Positions 25,667-34,192 of a DNA stretch of 64,000 bases are shown in pieces. The stretch covers positions 134,195 to 198,194 of the forward strand of contig CAZNOG010000004.1 of assembly GCA_964574635.1 (NCBI GenBank). Reading direction: 5' to 3'. The notes under the pieces are model-generated. The model was not told the DNA's origin. It made no database searches and was given only the letters and a program-made list of their open reading frames with translations. Position 1 is the first letter of the stretch; every line of letters starts with the position of its first letter. This stretch comes from CAZNOG01 sp964574635. GTDB taxonomy: Bacteria; Bacteroidota; Bacteroidia; Flavobacteriales_D; Cryomorphaceae. Position numbers and translations under genes: made by a program.

Positions 25667-25788
25667 CGGGTCGGTCTTCGGGCTGTATCTCACCCGCCTT
25701 CCGGGGCGGGCGAAGGATTGATGTCGGGCTTCTTCGTCGCCTACATCAATTCCACGCCCCCAACCCGTCATGCGGGTGAGGATGCCGC
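25667..25788 (-). repeat. structured 122-126 nt element, copy C
   Basis: Read on the minus strand it starts GCGGCATCC and ends GAGATACAGC ... GAAGACCGACCCG. Outer stem: 25772-25783 with 25687-25697. Inner stem: 25739-25753 with 25715-25729 (GATTGATGT-type arm, one bulged A) around the loop GACGAAGAA, so the conserved GGCGAC...GAAGCCC frame is kept although the stem is AT-richer and unrelated in sequence to copies A and B. It occupies the 410-bp gap between the divergent FAD dehydrogenase and alpha-2-macroglobulin genes; no gene otherwise seen there. Confidence 0.72.
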
Positions 25789-25932
25789 CCTGCGCCCTTA
25801 CACGTCCCAAACGACTTGGCAACGGACATTTTCCTTGTGCTCGGTTCATTTCCGTGTGGGAAAATTATCCTCCCCCCGATCGGGAATAATTCTTTTGTAT
25901 AGTACATTGGCTCATTCAAACCCCTTCCGAAC

Positions 25933-28900
25933 ATGAAGTCAATTTCCCGTATCGCCAAATCAGCGCTTTTCCTCGCAATTTTAATCCTTGCCTTTTCTTG
26001 TGATGATTCGGGAAAAGACAAGGTCATAAAAATCGACCCGGAATACGGCCGGTACATTTCGGGCGTAACGATGGGAGTACTCAGCATCCATTCAAACGTG
26101 GTCATTCGCTTCGTCAATCCCGTGCCCAAACCCTCGGAAATCGGCACGGCCGTTCCGCCCGAATTTTTGGTCTTCCGCCCTCACATTCCCGGCACGGCCA
26201 TCTGGAAAGACGCGCACACCCTCGAGTTCATCCCCGAAGGCAATTTGGAACCGGGAAAGCGTTACACCGCCAAACTGGCGCTTTCAAAATTGATGGAAGT
26301 CGAGAAGGGATTCGAAGATTTCCGCTTTCAATTTCAAACCATGTTTCAGGACGTGTCCCTTATCCGCGAAGGCATGGAAGCCCGCAAGCAGGATTTGTCC
26401 CTCGTCGATCTCAAATTGTTGATTCACACTTCCGACGTCATGGACATCGACGATCTGCAAAAATCCATCCACGTGAGCATGGACGGCGAATCCTACGAAA
26501 CCGTTCTCACCCCCGTTGAAGAGCGTTCTATTTTGCTCACCATCCACGACCTGCCCCGCCGAGACGAACAGGGAACCGTCCACGTCGAAATCGAACCGAA
26601 ACTCTTGGGTCTCGAAAGCAAAAAGTCGTACGAGTTCACCATCCCCACGCTAAGTGAATTCGAACTTCTCGATGCTTCCGTTTCCGCAAAATCCGGAAAC
26701 AAAGTCGTCGTCGAGTTTTCCGACCCATTGCAAGAACAGGATTTGCGCGGGCTGATCACCTTGGAAGACGTAGACGACCTCCGCTTCGTGCAGCGCAACA
26801 ACACGGTGGAAATCCACTTGCAGAACGCGCCCATCGGCGATAAACTCCTGACCGTTCACCCGGGCGTGGCGAATTCGGCGGGACGGCAATTCGGAAAAAC
26901 CCAGTCCCGGACGATCAGTTTCAAGTCGTACGACCCCAGAGTGAGCATTCCGAACGGAAAGACCATCCTGCCCGATGGCGACAACGGACTGATCTTCGCC
27001 TTCGATGCGGTGTCGCTCAACGCGGTGGACGTGTATATCACCAAGATTTTCTCCGACAACGTATTGCAATACTTCCAGGACAATGATCTAGGCAATGGTT
27101 ACTACTTGCACAAACTCGGTCGGAACATTTTCAGAAAGCACGTAGAGCTGCGCACCATGGGCGGAAAAAACCTCTCGAAATGGAACAGGTTTTACATCGA
27201 TCTCGCCGACATTCTCACACCCGACAAAGGCGCTTTTTACGAAGTTGAGATTCGCTACCGCAGGGAGTACGCCATTTTGCCTTGCACCGAAACCGAAGAT
27301 TCGAATGACGACCCGGCCTTATCGCACCTCGGAAGCGAAGGGTGGATATCCGAGGACTCCTACCTTAACGACGATTATTACGCCAACTACCGATACGACT
27401 GGGAGAATCAGGAAGACCCTTGCCACCCCGCGTATTATTCGCCTTACCGAACCTCGTCGTCCAAAATCGTCATGTCCACCCGCATGGGATTGCTCGCGAA
27501 GCGGGGAGAGGACCAAATGATCCACGTGGCGGTAAACGACATCCAAACCGCCGCGCCCATGCCGGGAATCGCGGTGGAAGTCTTCGACTTTCAGCAGCAA
27601 TCCATCGCCAAGGGAACCACCGACGTGCACGGCATGGTGACGCTGAAATGCACACGCACGCCCTTCGTGGTATCCGCCACCTCGCCGGGCGACAAGTCGT
27701 ACTTGAAGGTACAGGAAGGCAAGGCATTGTCTTTGTCCAATTTCGAAGTGCAGGGCGCTTCCGTCAAAGGCGGCATAAAGGGATTCATATACGCGGAGCG
27801 CGACGTATGGCGCCCGGGCGATTCCCTGTACCTGAATTTCATCCTGGAAGACCAAGCTTCTCTATTGCCCGAATCCCACCCGGTTCAGATGAAAATTTTC
27901 GACCCTCGCGACCGGCTCATCTCCACCACGGTGCACACGTCTCCCACCGGCAATTTCTACGATTTTAGGACGGCCACCGCGGCGGAGGCACCCACGGGCC
28001 GATACCGGGCCGAAGTATCCGTCGGCAACCGCACCTTTCAAAAAAACCTGAGCATCGAAACGGTAAAACCCAACCGCTTGAAGGTGGAACTCGACTTCAA
28101 AGAGGAAGTGCTGAAGGGACAAACCATCGCGGGTACGCTCAGCGCCCAATGGCTGCACGGTGCCCCGGCCCCCAACCTCGAGGCGGACGTCACCATGGGG
28201 CTTTGGGCAGGCACCACCACTTTCGACGGGTACGAGGATTACAGTTTCGACAACGCTTTTCGGGTGGTGAGAGACTACTCGGTCAACGAAATCTTCGAAG
28301 GCACGCTCGACCGGCAAGGAAACGCGACGTTTTCGGTGGATATGAAGGACAAAACCGGCTCGGCGCCCGGAATGTTGAAGGCTTTTTTCGAAGCCAAAGT
28401 GTACGAACCGGGCGGTGGATTCAGCATCAGAAACAAAACCTTGACCTATTCCCCGTACGACCGATATGCGGGAATCGCCATCCCCGAAGGCAGCGGCTGG
28501 GGCGGGTCATTGGCAACGGGACAAAAGCACGCTTCCAAAGTCGTATCCCTCGATTCGGACGGCCAACCCACAAAAACCCAAAAACTGGAGGTGGAGCTCT
28601 ACAAAATAGACTGGAGTTGGTGGTACGACCGATACAATGGCACAACGCTCAATTACCTGAACAACACCTCGGTGCGCAAGGTGAAATCCGAAACGGTGCA
28701 GCTGGACCGTGGGAAAGGCGTGTGGAACATCACGCTTTCGGACGGAGATTGGGGGCGCTACCTCGCTGTGGTCACCGACCCGGAAAGCGGGCATTCCGCG
28801 GCTGAATTCGCGTACTTCGACTGGCCCTACCAACAACGGGCGCAAAGGGGCGGCCCGGCTTCAACCATTTTGGAACTTTACTCCGACAAGGAAACCTACC

Positions 28901-31470
28901 GTCCGGGCGACAAAGCCACCGTTTCTTTCCTCTCCCCCGAGAATGGGCGCGCCTTGGTGAGCATCGAAAACGGCACCCGAGTGCTCAAATCTTTTTGGAT
29001 GAAAACCTCCGCGGGAAAAACCGAGGTGGAAATCGACGTGGAGGAAGGAATGGCGCCCAACGTGTACGCGCACATCACCATTCTTCAACCCCACGACCAG
29101 ACCCTCAACGACCGCCCCATGCGCATGTACGGCATTTTGCCCTTAATCGTGGACAATCCTGCCACGCGTCTGGAACCGGTGATCGACGCGCCGGACGTGT
29201 TGCGCCCGGGAGAGAAATTTACCGTGGAAATATCCGAACGCGAAGGTCGTCCGCTCACCTACACGCTGGCGATGGTGGATGACGGGCTGCTCGATCTCAC
29301 GGCGTTCAAAACCCCCGATCCGCACGGCCACTTTTACGCCCCGGAAGCGCTTGGCGTACGCACTTGGGATTTTTACGACGAAGTGCTCGGCGCGCTTGAC
29401 GTGGGACGGTCGGAAGTGCTGCGCATCGGTGGCGACGAAGCCGGCCGAGGGGCGGGCACACAGAAGGCGCGTCGATTCGACCCGGTCGTGCACCACATCG
29501 GCCCGGTCACCCTCGACAAAAACGGAACGAACAAGCACGAAATCACCATGCCCAACTATGTGGGCTCCGTGCGGCTCATGGTGGTCGCGGCACACGAAAG
29601 GGCTTACGGAAATGCCGAGTTGACCCGTCAGGTGAAAAGCCCGCTGATGGTGCTGGCGGGCTTGCCCCGCGTCATCGGTCCGGGCGAAACGATCGAGCTG
29701 CCGGTAAACGTCTTCTCCATGGAACCCGACGTGAAATCCGCCGACATCCGCGTGACCGCCAACGACCTGTTTTCCCTGCCCGACGGCAATACCGCCACCG
29801 TGAAATTCGACGGGGAAACGAACAAAACGGTGTACTTCGAAATGAAAGTCAAGGAGACGTTGGGAGTGGGCAAAATCAAAGTGGAAGCCAGGAGCGGAAA
29901 CCACAGGTCGAGCAACGAAGTTGAGATTCAAGTAAGGCCGCCCAACCCGCTGTACACCAAAGTGGAATCTCACGTAATCGCGCCGGGTGAAACGTGGGAG
30001 GGCGACATCGAGTATTTCGGAATTGAAGGTACCAACGAGGCGAGGGTCGAGCTGTCGGATTTGCCGCCGATCAACTTGGAAGCCAAACTCAACTATCTGA
30101 TCAACTATCCCCACGGCTGCGTCGAGCAAATCGTGTCTTCGGCTTTTACGCAACTGGTCACGGATCAACTGGTGACGCTCACCGCCGAAAGAAAAGCCCA
30201 ACTCGAAGACAACGTGAGGTACACCCTGAAACGACTTCCCGCTTTCCAATTGGGTTCGGGCGGCCTCACCTACTGGCCGGGGTCTTCTCGCGCCCACGAC
30301 TGGGGCACCTCCTACGCCGGGCATTTTGCACTCTTGGCCGAATCGGAAGGCTACCAACTCCCTCCCGGATTCAAATCGAGGTGGTTTCAATACCAGCGAT
30401 CGGCCGTCCGCAATTGGCTTTCTTCCCGGGATAATACGCAGGGATATTCCCAGCGCAGTCAGGCGTACCGACTTTACACCATGGCGCTGTACGGCAACGC
30501 CGAGATGTCGGGCATGAACCATTTGGCCAACGTGAAAGACCTCGATATCACGGCGCGGTACATCCTCGCACTCGCATACGCCGAAGCGGGGTTGAAATCG
30601 GCGGCCGTGAACCTGATCGAAAATCGGTCGAGGCAAATACCCGAATACACGGAACTCTCCTACACCTTTGGAAGCCACATTCGCGACGACGGTTTCGTAT
30701 TGCTGGCGCTTCATGCCGTGGGCTTCGAGGAAGACGCCGCGGAAGTGGCCCAACGACTGGCCACCGCACTCGGGAAGTCCAATCACTACGGTACTCAAAC
30801 CACCGCCTTCTCCATCTTTGCTCTGGCCAAATACCTCGACGGAGAACAAGACGGCGGCATCCGGGCGTCCTTCACCACGGGCGGCCGATCCCAACAAATC
30901 GAGACGGCCATGCCCTTGGTGCAATTGGATCCCGGCGGAGCTGCAAATCAAACCACCTTCTCGGTCACCAATCAATCGGAGGCCCGTCTCTACGGTCGGC
31001 TCATCGTGTCGGGACGCCCTCTGGCCGGCGCCGAGCAGCGCAGGAGCAACAATCTTTCCGTCGAAGTGTACTACGTCGACAACAATTACGATCCAGTGGA
31101 CGTGACGCGCCTGCCTCTCGGCACGGATTTCATCGCCGTGGTGTTCGTCAGGAATCCGGGCACCCGAGGCGATCTGAAAAACCTCGCGCTGACACAGATC
31201 TTCCCGTCCGGTTGGGAGATTCTCAACCCCAGGCTGTCCATCCCCAACGAGGGCCCCACGGACATCGAGTACCAAGACGTCCGCGACGACCGCGTGTACA
31301 GCTATTTCGACATGAACGAATCCGACGTCCTGGAATTAAACGTGCGCCTGAACGCCGCCTACCCCGGGCGCTTCTACCTTCCCGCGGTATCGTGCGAAGC
31401 CATGTACGACGGGCGGGTATCGGCGGTGGTGCCCGGCCAGTGGGTCGAAGTGTACGGCAGCGACAAGTGA
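25933..31470 (+). CDS. alpha-2-macroglobulin family lipoprotein with thioester
   Basis: A 1845-aa envelope protein. Lipobox AFSC with Cys23 anchors it to a membrane. It contains the serial macroglobulin-type beta domains, including the MG2-like segment KGFIYAERDVWRPGDSLYLNFIL and the PGDKATVSFLSP region, the MG7-like PNYVGSVRLMVVAAHERAYG, and the complement-like thioester domain: YPHGCVEQ with Cys1396 and Gln1399. Bacterial A2Ms are thought to trap attacking proteases by covalent attachment. The next gene is pbpC, the pairing known from E. coli yfhM-pbpC, in which the trap guards the periplasm while PBP1C repairs the wall. Start ATG at 25933. Confidence 0.95.
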   Translation: MKSISRIAKSALFLAILILAFSCDDSGKDKVIKIDPEYGRYISGVTMGVLSIHSNVVIRFVNPVPKPSEIGTAVPPEFLVFRPHIPGTAIWKDAHTLEFIPEGNLEPGKRYTAKLALSKLMEVEKGFEDFRFQFQTMFQDVSLIREGMEARKQDLSLVDLKLLIHTSDVMDIDDLQKSIHVSMDGESYETVLTPVEERSILLTIHDLPRRDEQGTVHVEIEPKLLGLESKKSYEFTIPTLSEFELLDASVSAKSGNKVVVEFSDPLQEQDLRGLITLEDVDDLRFVQRNNTVEIHLQNAPIGDKLLTVHPGVANSAGRQFGKTQSRTISFKSYDPRVSIPNGKTILPDGDNGLIFAFDAVSLNAVDVYITKIFSDNVLQYFQDNDLGNGYYLHKLGRNIFRKHVELRTMGGKNLSKWNRFYIDLADILTPDKGAFYEVEIRYRREYAILPCTETEDSNDDPALSHLGSEGWISEDSYLNDDYYANYRYDWENQEDPCHPAYYSPYRTSSSKIVMSTRMGLLAKRGEDQMIHVAVNDIQTAAPMPGIAVEVFDFQQQSIAKGTTDVHGMVTLKCTRTPFVVSATSPGDKSYLKVQEGKALSLSNFEVQGASVKGGIKGFIYAERDVWRPGDSLYLNFILEDQASLLPESHPVQMKIFDPRDRLISTTVHTSPTGNFYDFRTATAAEAPTGRYRAEVSVGNRTFQKNLSIETVKPNRLKVELDFKEEVLKGQTIAGTLSAQWLHGAPAPNLEADVTMGLWAGTTTFDGYEDYSFDNAFRVVRDYSVNEIFEGTLDRQGNATFSVDMKDKTGSAPGMLKAFFEAKVYEPGGGFSIRNKTLTYSPYDRYAGIAIPEGSGWGGSLATGQKHASKVVSLDSDGQPTKTQKLEVELYKIDWSWWYDRYNGTTLNYLNNTSVRKVKSETVQLDRGKGVWNITLSDGDWGRYLAVVTDPESGHSAAEFAYFDWPYQQRAQRGGPASTILELYSDKETYRPGDKATVSFLSPENGRALVSIENGTRVLKSFWMKTSAGKTEVEIDVEEGMAPNVYAHITILQPHDQTLNDRPMRMYGILPLIVDNPATRLEPVIDAPDVLRPGEKFTVEISEREGRPLTYTLAMVDDGLLDLTAFKTPDPHGHFYAPEALGVRTWDFYDEVLGALDVGRSEVLRIGGDEAGRGAGTQKARRFDPVVHHIGPVTLDKNGTNKHEITMPNYVGSVRLMVVAAHERAYGNAELTRQVKSPLMVLAGLPRVIGPGETIELPVNVFSMEPDVKSADIRVTANDLFSLPDGNTATVKFDGETNKTVYFEMKVKETLGVGKIKVEARSGNHRSSNEVEIQVRPPNPLYTKVESHVIAPGETWEGDIEYFGIEGTNEARVELSDLPPINLEAKLNYLINYPHGCVEQIVSSAFTQLVTDQLVTLTAERKAQLEDNVRYTLKRLPAFQLGSGGLTYWPGSSRAHDWGTSYAGHFALLAESEGYQLPPGFKSRWFQYQRSAVRNWLSSRDNTQGYSQRSQAYRLYTMALYGNAEMSGMNHLANVKDLDITARYILALAYAEAGLKSAAVNLIENRSRQIPEYTELSYTFGSHIRDDGFVLLALHAVGFEEDAAEVAQRLATALGKSNHYGTQTTAFSIFALAKYLDGEQDGGIRASFTTGGRSQQIETAMPLVQLDPGGAANQTTFSVTNQSEARLYGRLIVSGRPLAGAEQRRSNNLSVEVYYVDNNYDPVDVTRLPLGTDFIAVVFVRNPGTRGDLKNLALTQIFPSGWEILNPRLSIPNEGPTDIEYQDVRDDRVYSYFDMNESDVLELNVRLNAAYPGRFYLPAVSCEAMYDGRVSAVVPGQWVEVYGSDK
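28566..28588 (-). repeat. T-rich interspersed repeat inside the A2M gene, copy 8
   Basis: ACCCACAAAAACCCAAAAAC; contains the exact 13-mer core in reverse orientation and codes for PTKTQKL in the reading frame. Confidence 0.5.
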
Positions 31471-31489
31471 TCGGGGATAAACGCGAAGA

Positions 31490-31512
31490 GGTTTTGGGTT
31501 TTTGTGGATGTA
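31490..31512 (+). repeat. T-rich interspersed repeat, copy 3
   Basis: GGTTTTGGGTTTTTGTGGAT; one mismatch to the 13-mer core. It starts 20 nt after the A2M stop codon and is preceded by AAACGCGAAG, as in copy 7. Confidence 0.55.
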
Positions 31513-31624
31513 TGTCCTACTTGACATTGCCGAGCGGTAGCGGGTCTACCTTGTGGTCGAAATCCCCGCGTATTTCCCTCGCGATGATGCCGGCTACTCG
31601 CCCGATCGTTTCACCATACCGAAT

Positions 31625-33964
31625 ATGAAAAAGCCAAGCAAAAAACGAATCGCGATTGTGCTCTCCGTCTTCGGCGTGCTCTTCGTTTTGTGGTTTTTCA
31701 GTCTGCCCCGCACGTTGTTTTCACCCGAGTACAGCACCGTGTTACTCGATCGGGAAGGAAAACTATTGGGCGCGCGCATCGCGCGAGACGGACAATGGCG
31801 CTTTCCGCCCGGCGATTCCGTTCCCGTGAAGTTCGAAAAATGCCTGCTGATCTATGAAGATCGGGCTTTTCATCGTCACCCCGGCGTGAGACTCACTTCC
31901 ATCTTCCGCGCCCTCGTCCAAAACGTGGAAGAAGGTCGGATCGTGAGCGGCGCGAGCACGATCACCATGCAGCTCATGCGCATGGCGGGCAATCACACCT
32001 CGCGCACCCCCGCCGTGAAATTCTTCGAAATCGTTCAAGCCACCCGCGCCGAATGGCGGTACTCAAAGGACGAAATCTTGCTGCTTTACGCTTCCCACGC
32101 TCCTTTCGGCGGAAACGTCGTCGGATTGGAAGCCGCGTCGTGGCGGTACTTCCTCAAGCCTTCCCACGCCCTGACCTGGGCGGAAAACGCCGCTCTGGCC
32201 GTGCTCCCCAACGCACCGGGCTTGATTTACCCCGGCAGAAATCCCGAAGCGTTCAAGCGCAAGAGGGATCAGCTGCTCGGAGAGCTCCTGCGGGAGGGAA
32301 TCATCGACGAAGAAACGTATCGGCTGTCCCTGCTCGAAGACTTGCCCGGCCTTCCCTTCGCGCTCCCACAACTCGCCTACCACCTCACCTCCTCCGTGAA
32401 GCCCGGCGCCACCTACCGGACCACCGTCGACAAAAGGCTTCAAATGCGGGTGAACGACGCCGTGGAAAGCCGGCTCACGGGACTGCGGAGAAACCGGGTG
32501 GACAACGCCGCAGTGCTGGTGGCCGACAACCGAACGGGGGAAATTCTCGCCTACGTGGGCAACGGAAGCATCACGGGAAAGGACGACGGCAGCGCCAACG
32601 ACATGATCACCACGCCCCGCAGTTCCGGATCCATCCTCAAACCGTTTTTGTACGCGGCGATGATGCGCGAGGGCATGTTCACCCCGAAAACCTTGGTGGC
32701 CGACGTGCCCACGCAGTACGCGGGATTCGCACCCCGCAATTTCAATTTTGCTTACGCCGGAGCCGTACCCGCGGACGAAGTCCTCGCCCAATCGCTCAAC
32801 GTGCCGTCGGTGCGTATGCTCAAACAGTACGGTATCGAACCCTTCGCCGATGATTTGAAGAATTTCGGTTTCACCACGCTCTGGAGGTCGCCGGAAGATT
32901 ACGGACTCAGCTTGATTCTCGGCGGTGCGGAAGTCACTTTGTTCGACCTGGTCAAAGCCTACCGATCCATCGCCTTGGCGGCAGAACCGGAACCCGGCGT
33001 CCCGGACGTCCCGCCCTTGTCGGTGCTGTATACCGCAAACGACGGGGCACGCGAGCCACACACCCTGGACGCCGGCGTGGCTTGGGCAACTTTGGAAGCC
33101 ATGGCGAAAGTGACGCGTCCAAATGAACTGGCGGGTTGGCAAGCTTTCGGGAGTTCGAGGAAGGTCGCGTGGAAAACCGGCACCAGCCACGGATTTCGCG
33201 ATGCGTGGGCAGTCGGAGTCACCCCCGGGCACACCATCGCCGTTTGGGTGGGAAATGCCGGCGGCGAAGGCCGTCCCGGCATGACCGGATTGCAAGCCGC
33301 CGGTCCCTTGTTGTTTGACGTGGTAGAGTACTTGCCCCATTCCGGTTGGTTTGAAATGCCCGAGTACGCCGTGGTAGAAACTCCCGTTTGCGTTCACAGC
33401 GGAATGCGGGCATCCCGGCGATGCAGCGACGTGAGGAAAGACTTCATCCCGGCGGTCACCACCGGTACTCCGGCGTGCGATTATTGCCGCACCATGCATT
33501 TCGATCGAACCGGCCGGTATCGGGTCAACGCCCAATGCTACCCCAAGGAGGACATCGTTTCTCGGGGCGTGTTTCAACTTCCGGCGCTGCAAGCTTGGTT
33601 TTACAGGGACTACGTGCCCGGATACGTTTCGCGCTTCCGGTGGTACGAGGGGTGCGAGAGCGGGGAGCACCGACCCGCCATGCAGTTGATTTACCCCTTG
33701 GACCCCAGCCGTGTATTCCTGCCCCGGGAGGTAGACGGCCTCCGCGAAAAAATGGTGCTCCGCGCGGCCCACCTCGATCCCGGGGCCCGCATATATTGGC
33801 ATCTCGACGATCGGTATCTGGGTGAAACCACGAATGGAATGCACTACATGGAAATCGATTTGTCGCCCGGTTCCCACGTTCTCACCATGGTCGACGATGG
33901 TGGTGAGCGGCTGACGTCGACTTTGAAAGTCGAAGGCGTTCAGATCATTTACCGATTGCCGTGA
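31625..33964 (+). CDS. pbpC: penicillin-binding protein 1C
   Basis: A 779-aa bifunctional peptidoglycan synthase. After a short cytoplasmic tail and one transmembrane helix (about 10-28), the GT51 glycosyltransferase domain shows the catalytic Glu78 in EDRAFHRHPGV and GASTITMQL. The transpeptidase domain has SxxK at S336-I-L-K, SLN, and KTG at K517. The last about 90 residues form the BiPBP_C domain typical of PBP1C. I chose the ATG at 31625, which gives the usual N-terminal anchor. Paired with the alpha-2-macroglobulin gene upstream (154 bp gap containing a T-rich repeat). Confidence 0.96.
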   Translation: MKKPSKKRIAIVLSVFGVLFVLWFFSLPRTLFSPEYSTVLLDREGKLLGARIARDGQWRFPPGDSVPVKFEKCLLIYEDRAFHRHPGVRLTSIFRALVQNVEEGRIVSGASTITMQLMRMAGNHTSRTPAVKFFEIVQATRAEWRYSKDEILLLYASHAPFGGNVVGLEAASWRYFLKPSHALTWAENAALAVLPNAPGLIYPGRNPEAFKRKRDQLLGELLREGIIDEETYRLSLLEDLPGLPFALPQLAYHLTSSVKPGATYRTTVDKRLQMRVNDAVESRLTGLRRNRVDNAAVLVADNRTGEILAYVGNGSITGKDDGSANDMITTPRSSGSILKPFLYAAMMREGMFTPKTLVADVPTQYAGFAPRNFNFAYAGAVPADEVLAQSLNVPSVRMLKQYGIEPFADDLKNFGFTTLWRSPEDYGLSLILGGAEVTLFDLVKAYRSIALAAEPEPGVPDVPPLSVLYTANDGAREPHTLDAGVAWATLEAMAKVTRPNELAGWQAFGSSRKVAWKTGTSHGFRDAWAVGVTPGHTIAVWVGNAGGEGRPGMTGLQAAGPLLFDVVEYLPHSGWFEMPEYAVVETPVCVHSGMRASRRCSDVRKDFIPAVTTGTPACDYCRTMHFDRTGRYRVNAQCYPKEDIVSRGVFQLPALQAWFYRDYVPGYVSRFRWYEGCESGEHRPAMQLIYPLDPSRVFLPREVDGLREKMVLRAAHLDPGARIYWHLDDRYLGETTNGMHYMEIDLSPGSHVLTMVDDGGERLTSTLKVEGVQIIYRLP

Positions 33965-33983
33965 AATCGCCACCGGATACTTT

Positions 33984-34012
33984 TTGTTCTTGGGAGAATG
34001 TACTTATCTTTG
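33984..34012 (+). promoter_or_regulatory. promoter of tRNA-Met
   Basis: TTG (33984-33986), 18-bp spacer, TATCTTTG (34005-34012), ending 14 nt before the mature tRNA. Confidence 0.75.
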
Positions 34013-34026
34013 CCGCCGCTTAATTC

Positions 34027-34103
34027 GGCGAGATAGCTCAGATGGTTAGAGCGCATGATTCATACTCATGAGGTCCCGAGTTCGACCCTCGGTCTCGCTA
34101 CCA
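34027..34103 (+). tRNA. tRNA-Met (CAT)
   Basis: A 77-nt cloverleaf with encoded CCA. The acceptor arm GGCGAGA pairs with TCTCGCT (one G-U), the anticodon arm is CATGA / TCATG with loop TTCATAC, and the T-loop is TTCGACC. The anticodon stem lacks the three G-C pairs of initiator tRNA, so this is elongator Met, or tRNA-Ile2 if the C is modified to lysidine. Confidence 0.93.
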
Positions 34104-34109
34104 AAGAAA

Positions 34110-34136
34110 AAGGCCCCGCATGCGGGCCTTTTTTTT
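34110..34136 (+). terminator. intrinsic terminator after tRNA-Met
   Basis: GGCCC / GGGCC stem extended by GCATGC, then eight to nine T. Confidence 0.9.
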
Positions 34137-34172
34137 CTCCCGGATGGAAATTTCGTTCCGAAGTCTCCGTCG

Positions 34173-34180
34173 TATCTTTG
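34173..34180 (+). promoter_or_regulatory. -7 element TATCTTTG
   Basis: Perfect TAnnTTTG only 12 nt before the exonuclease ATG, giving a very short or absent leader; -33 region weak. Confidence 0.5.
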
Positions 34181-34192
34181 TGCTTCATCCCC

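Noticed and set aside
29143..31275. 710-codon minus-strand open frame within the alpha-2-macroglobulin gene
   Set aside because: Antisense to a gene with clear domains; no start context or recognisable domains; long antisense frames are expected in GC-rich coding DNA.
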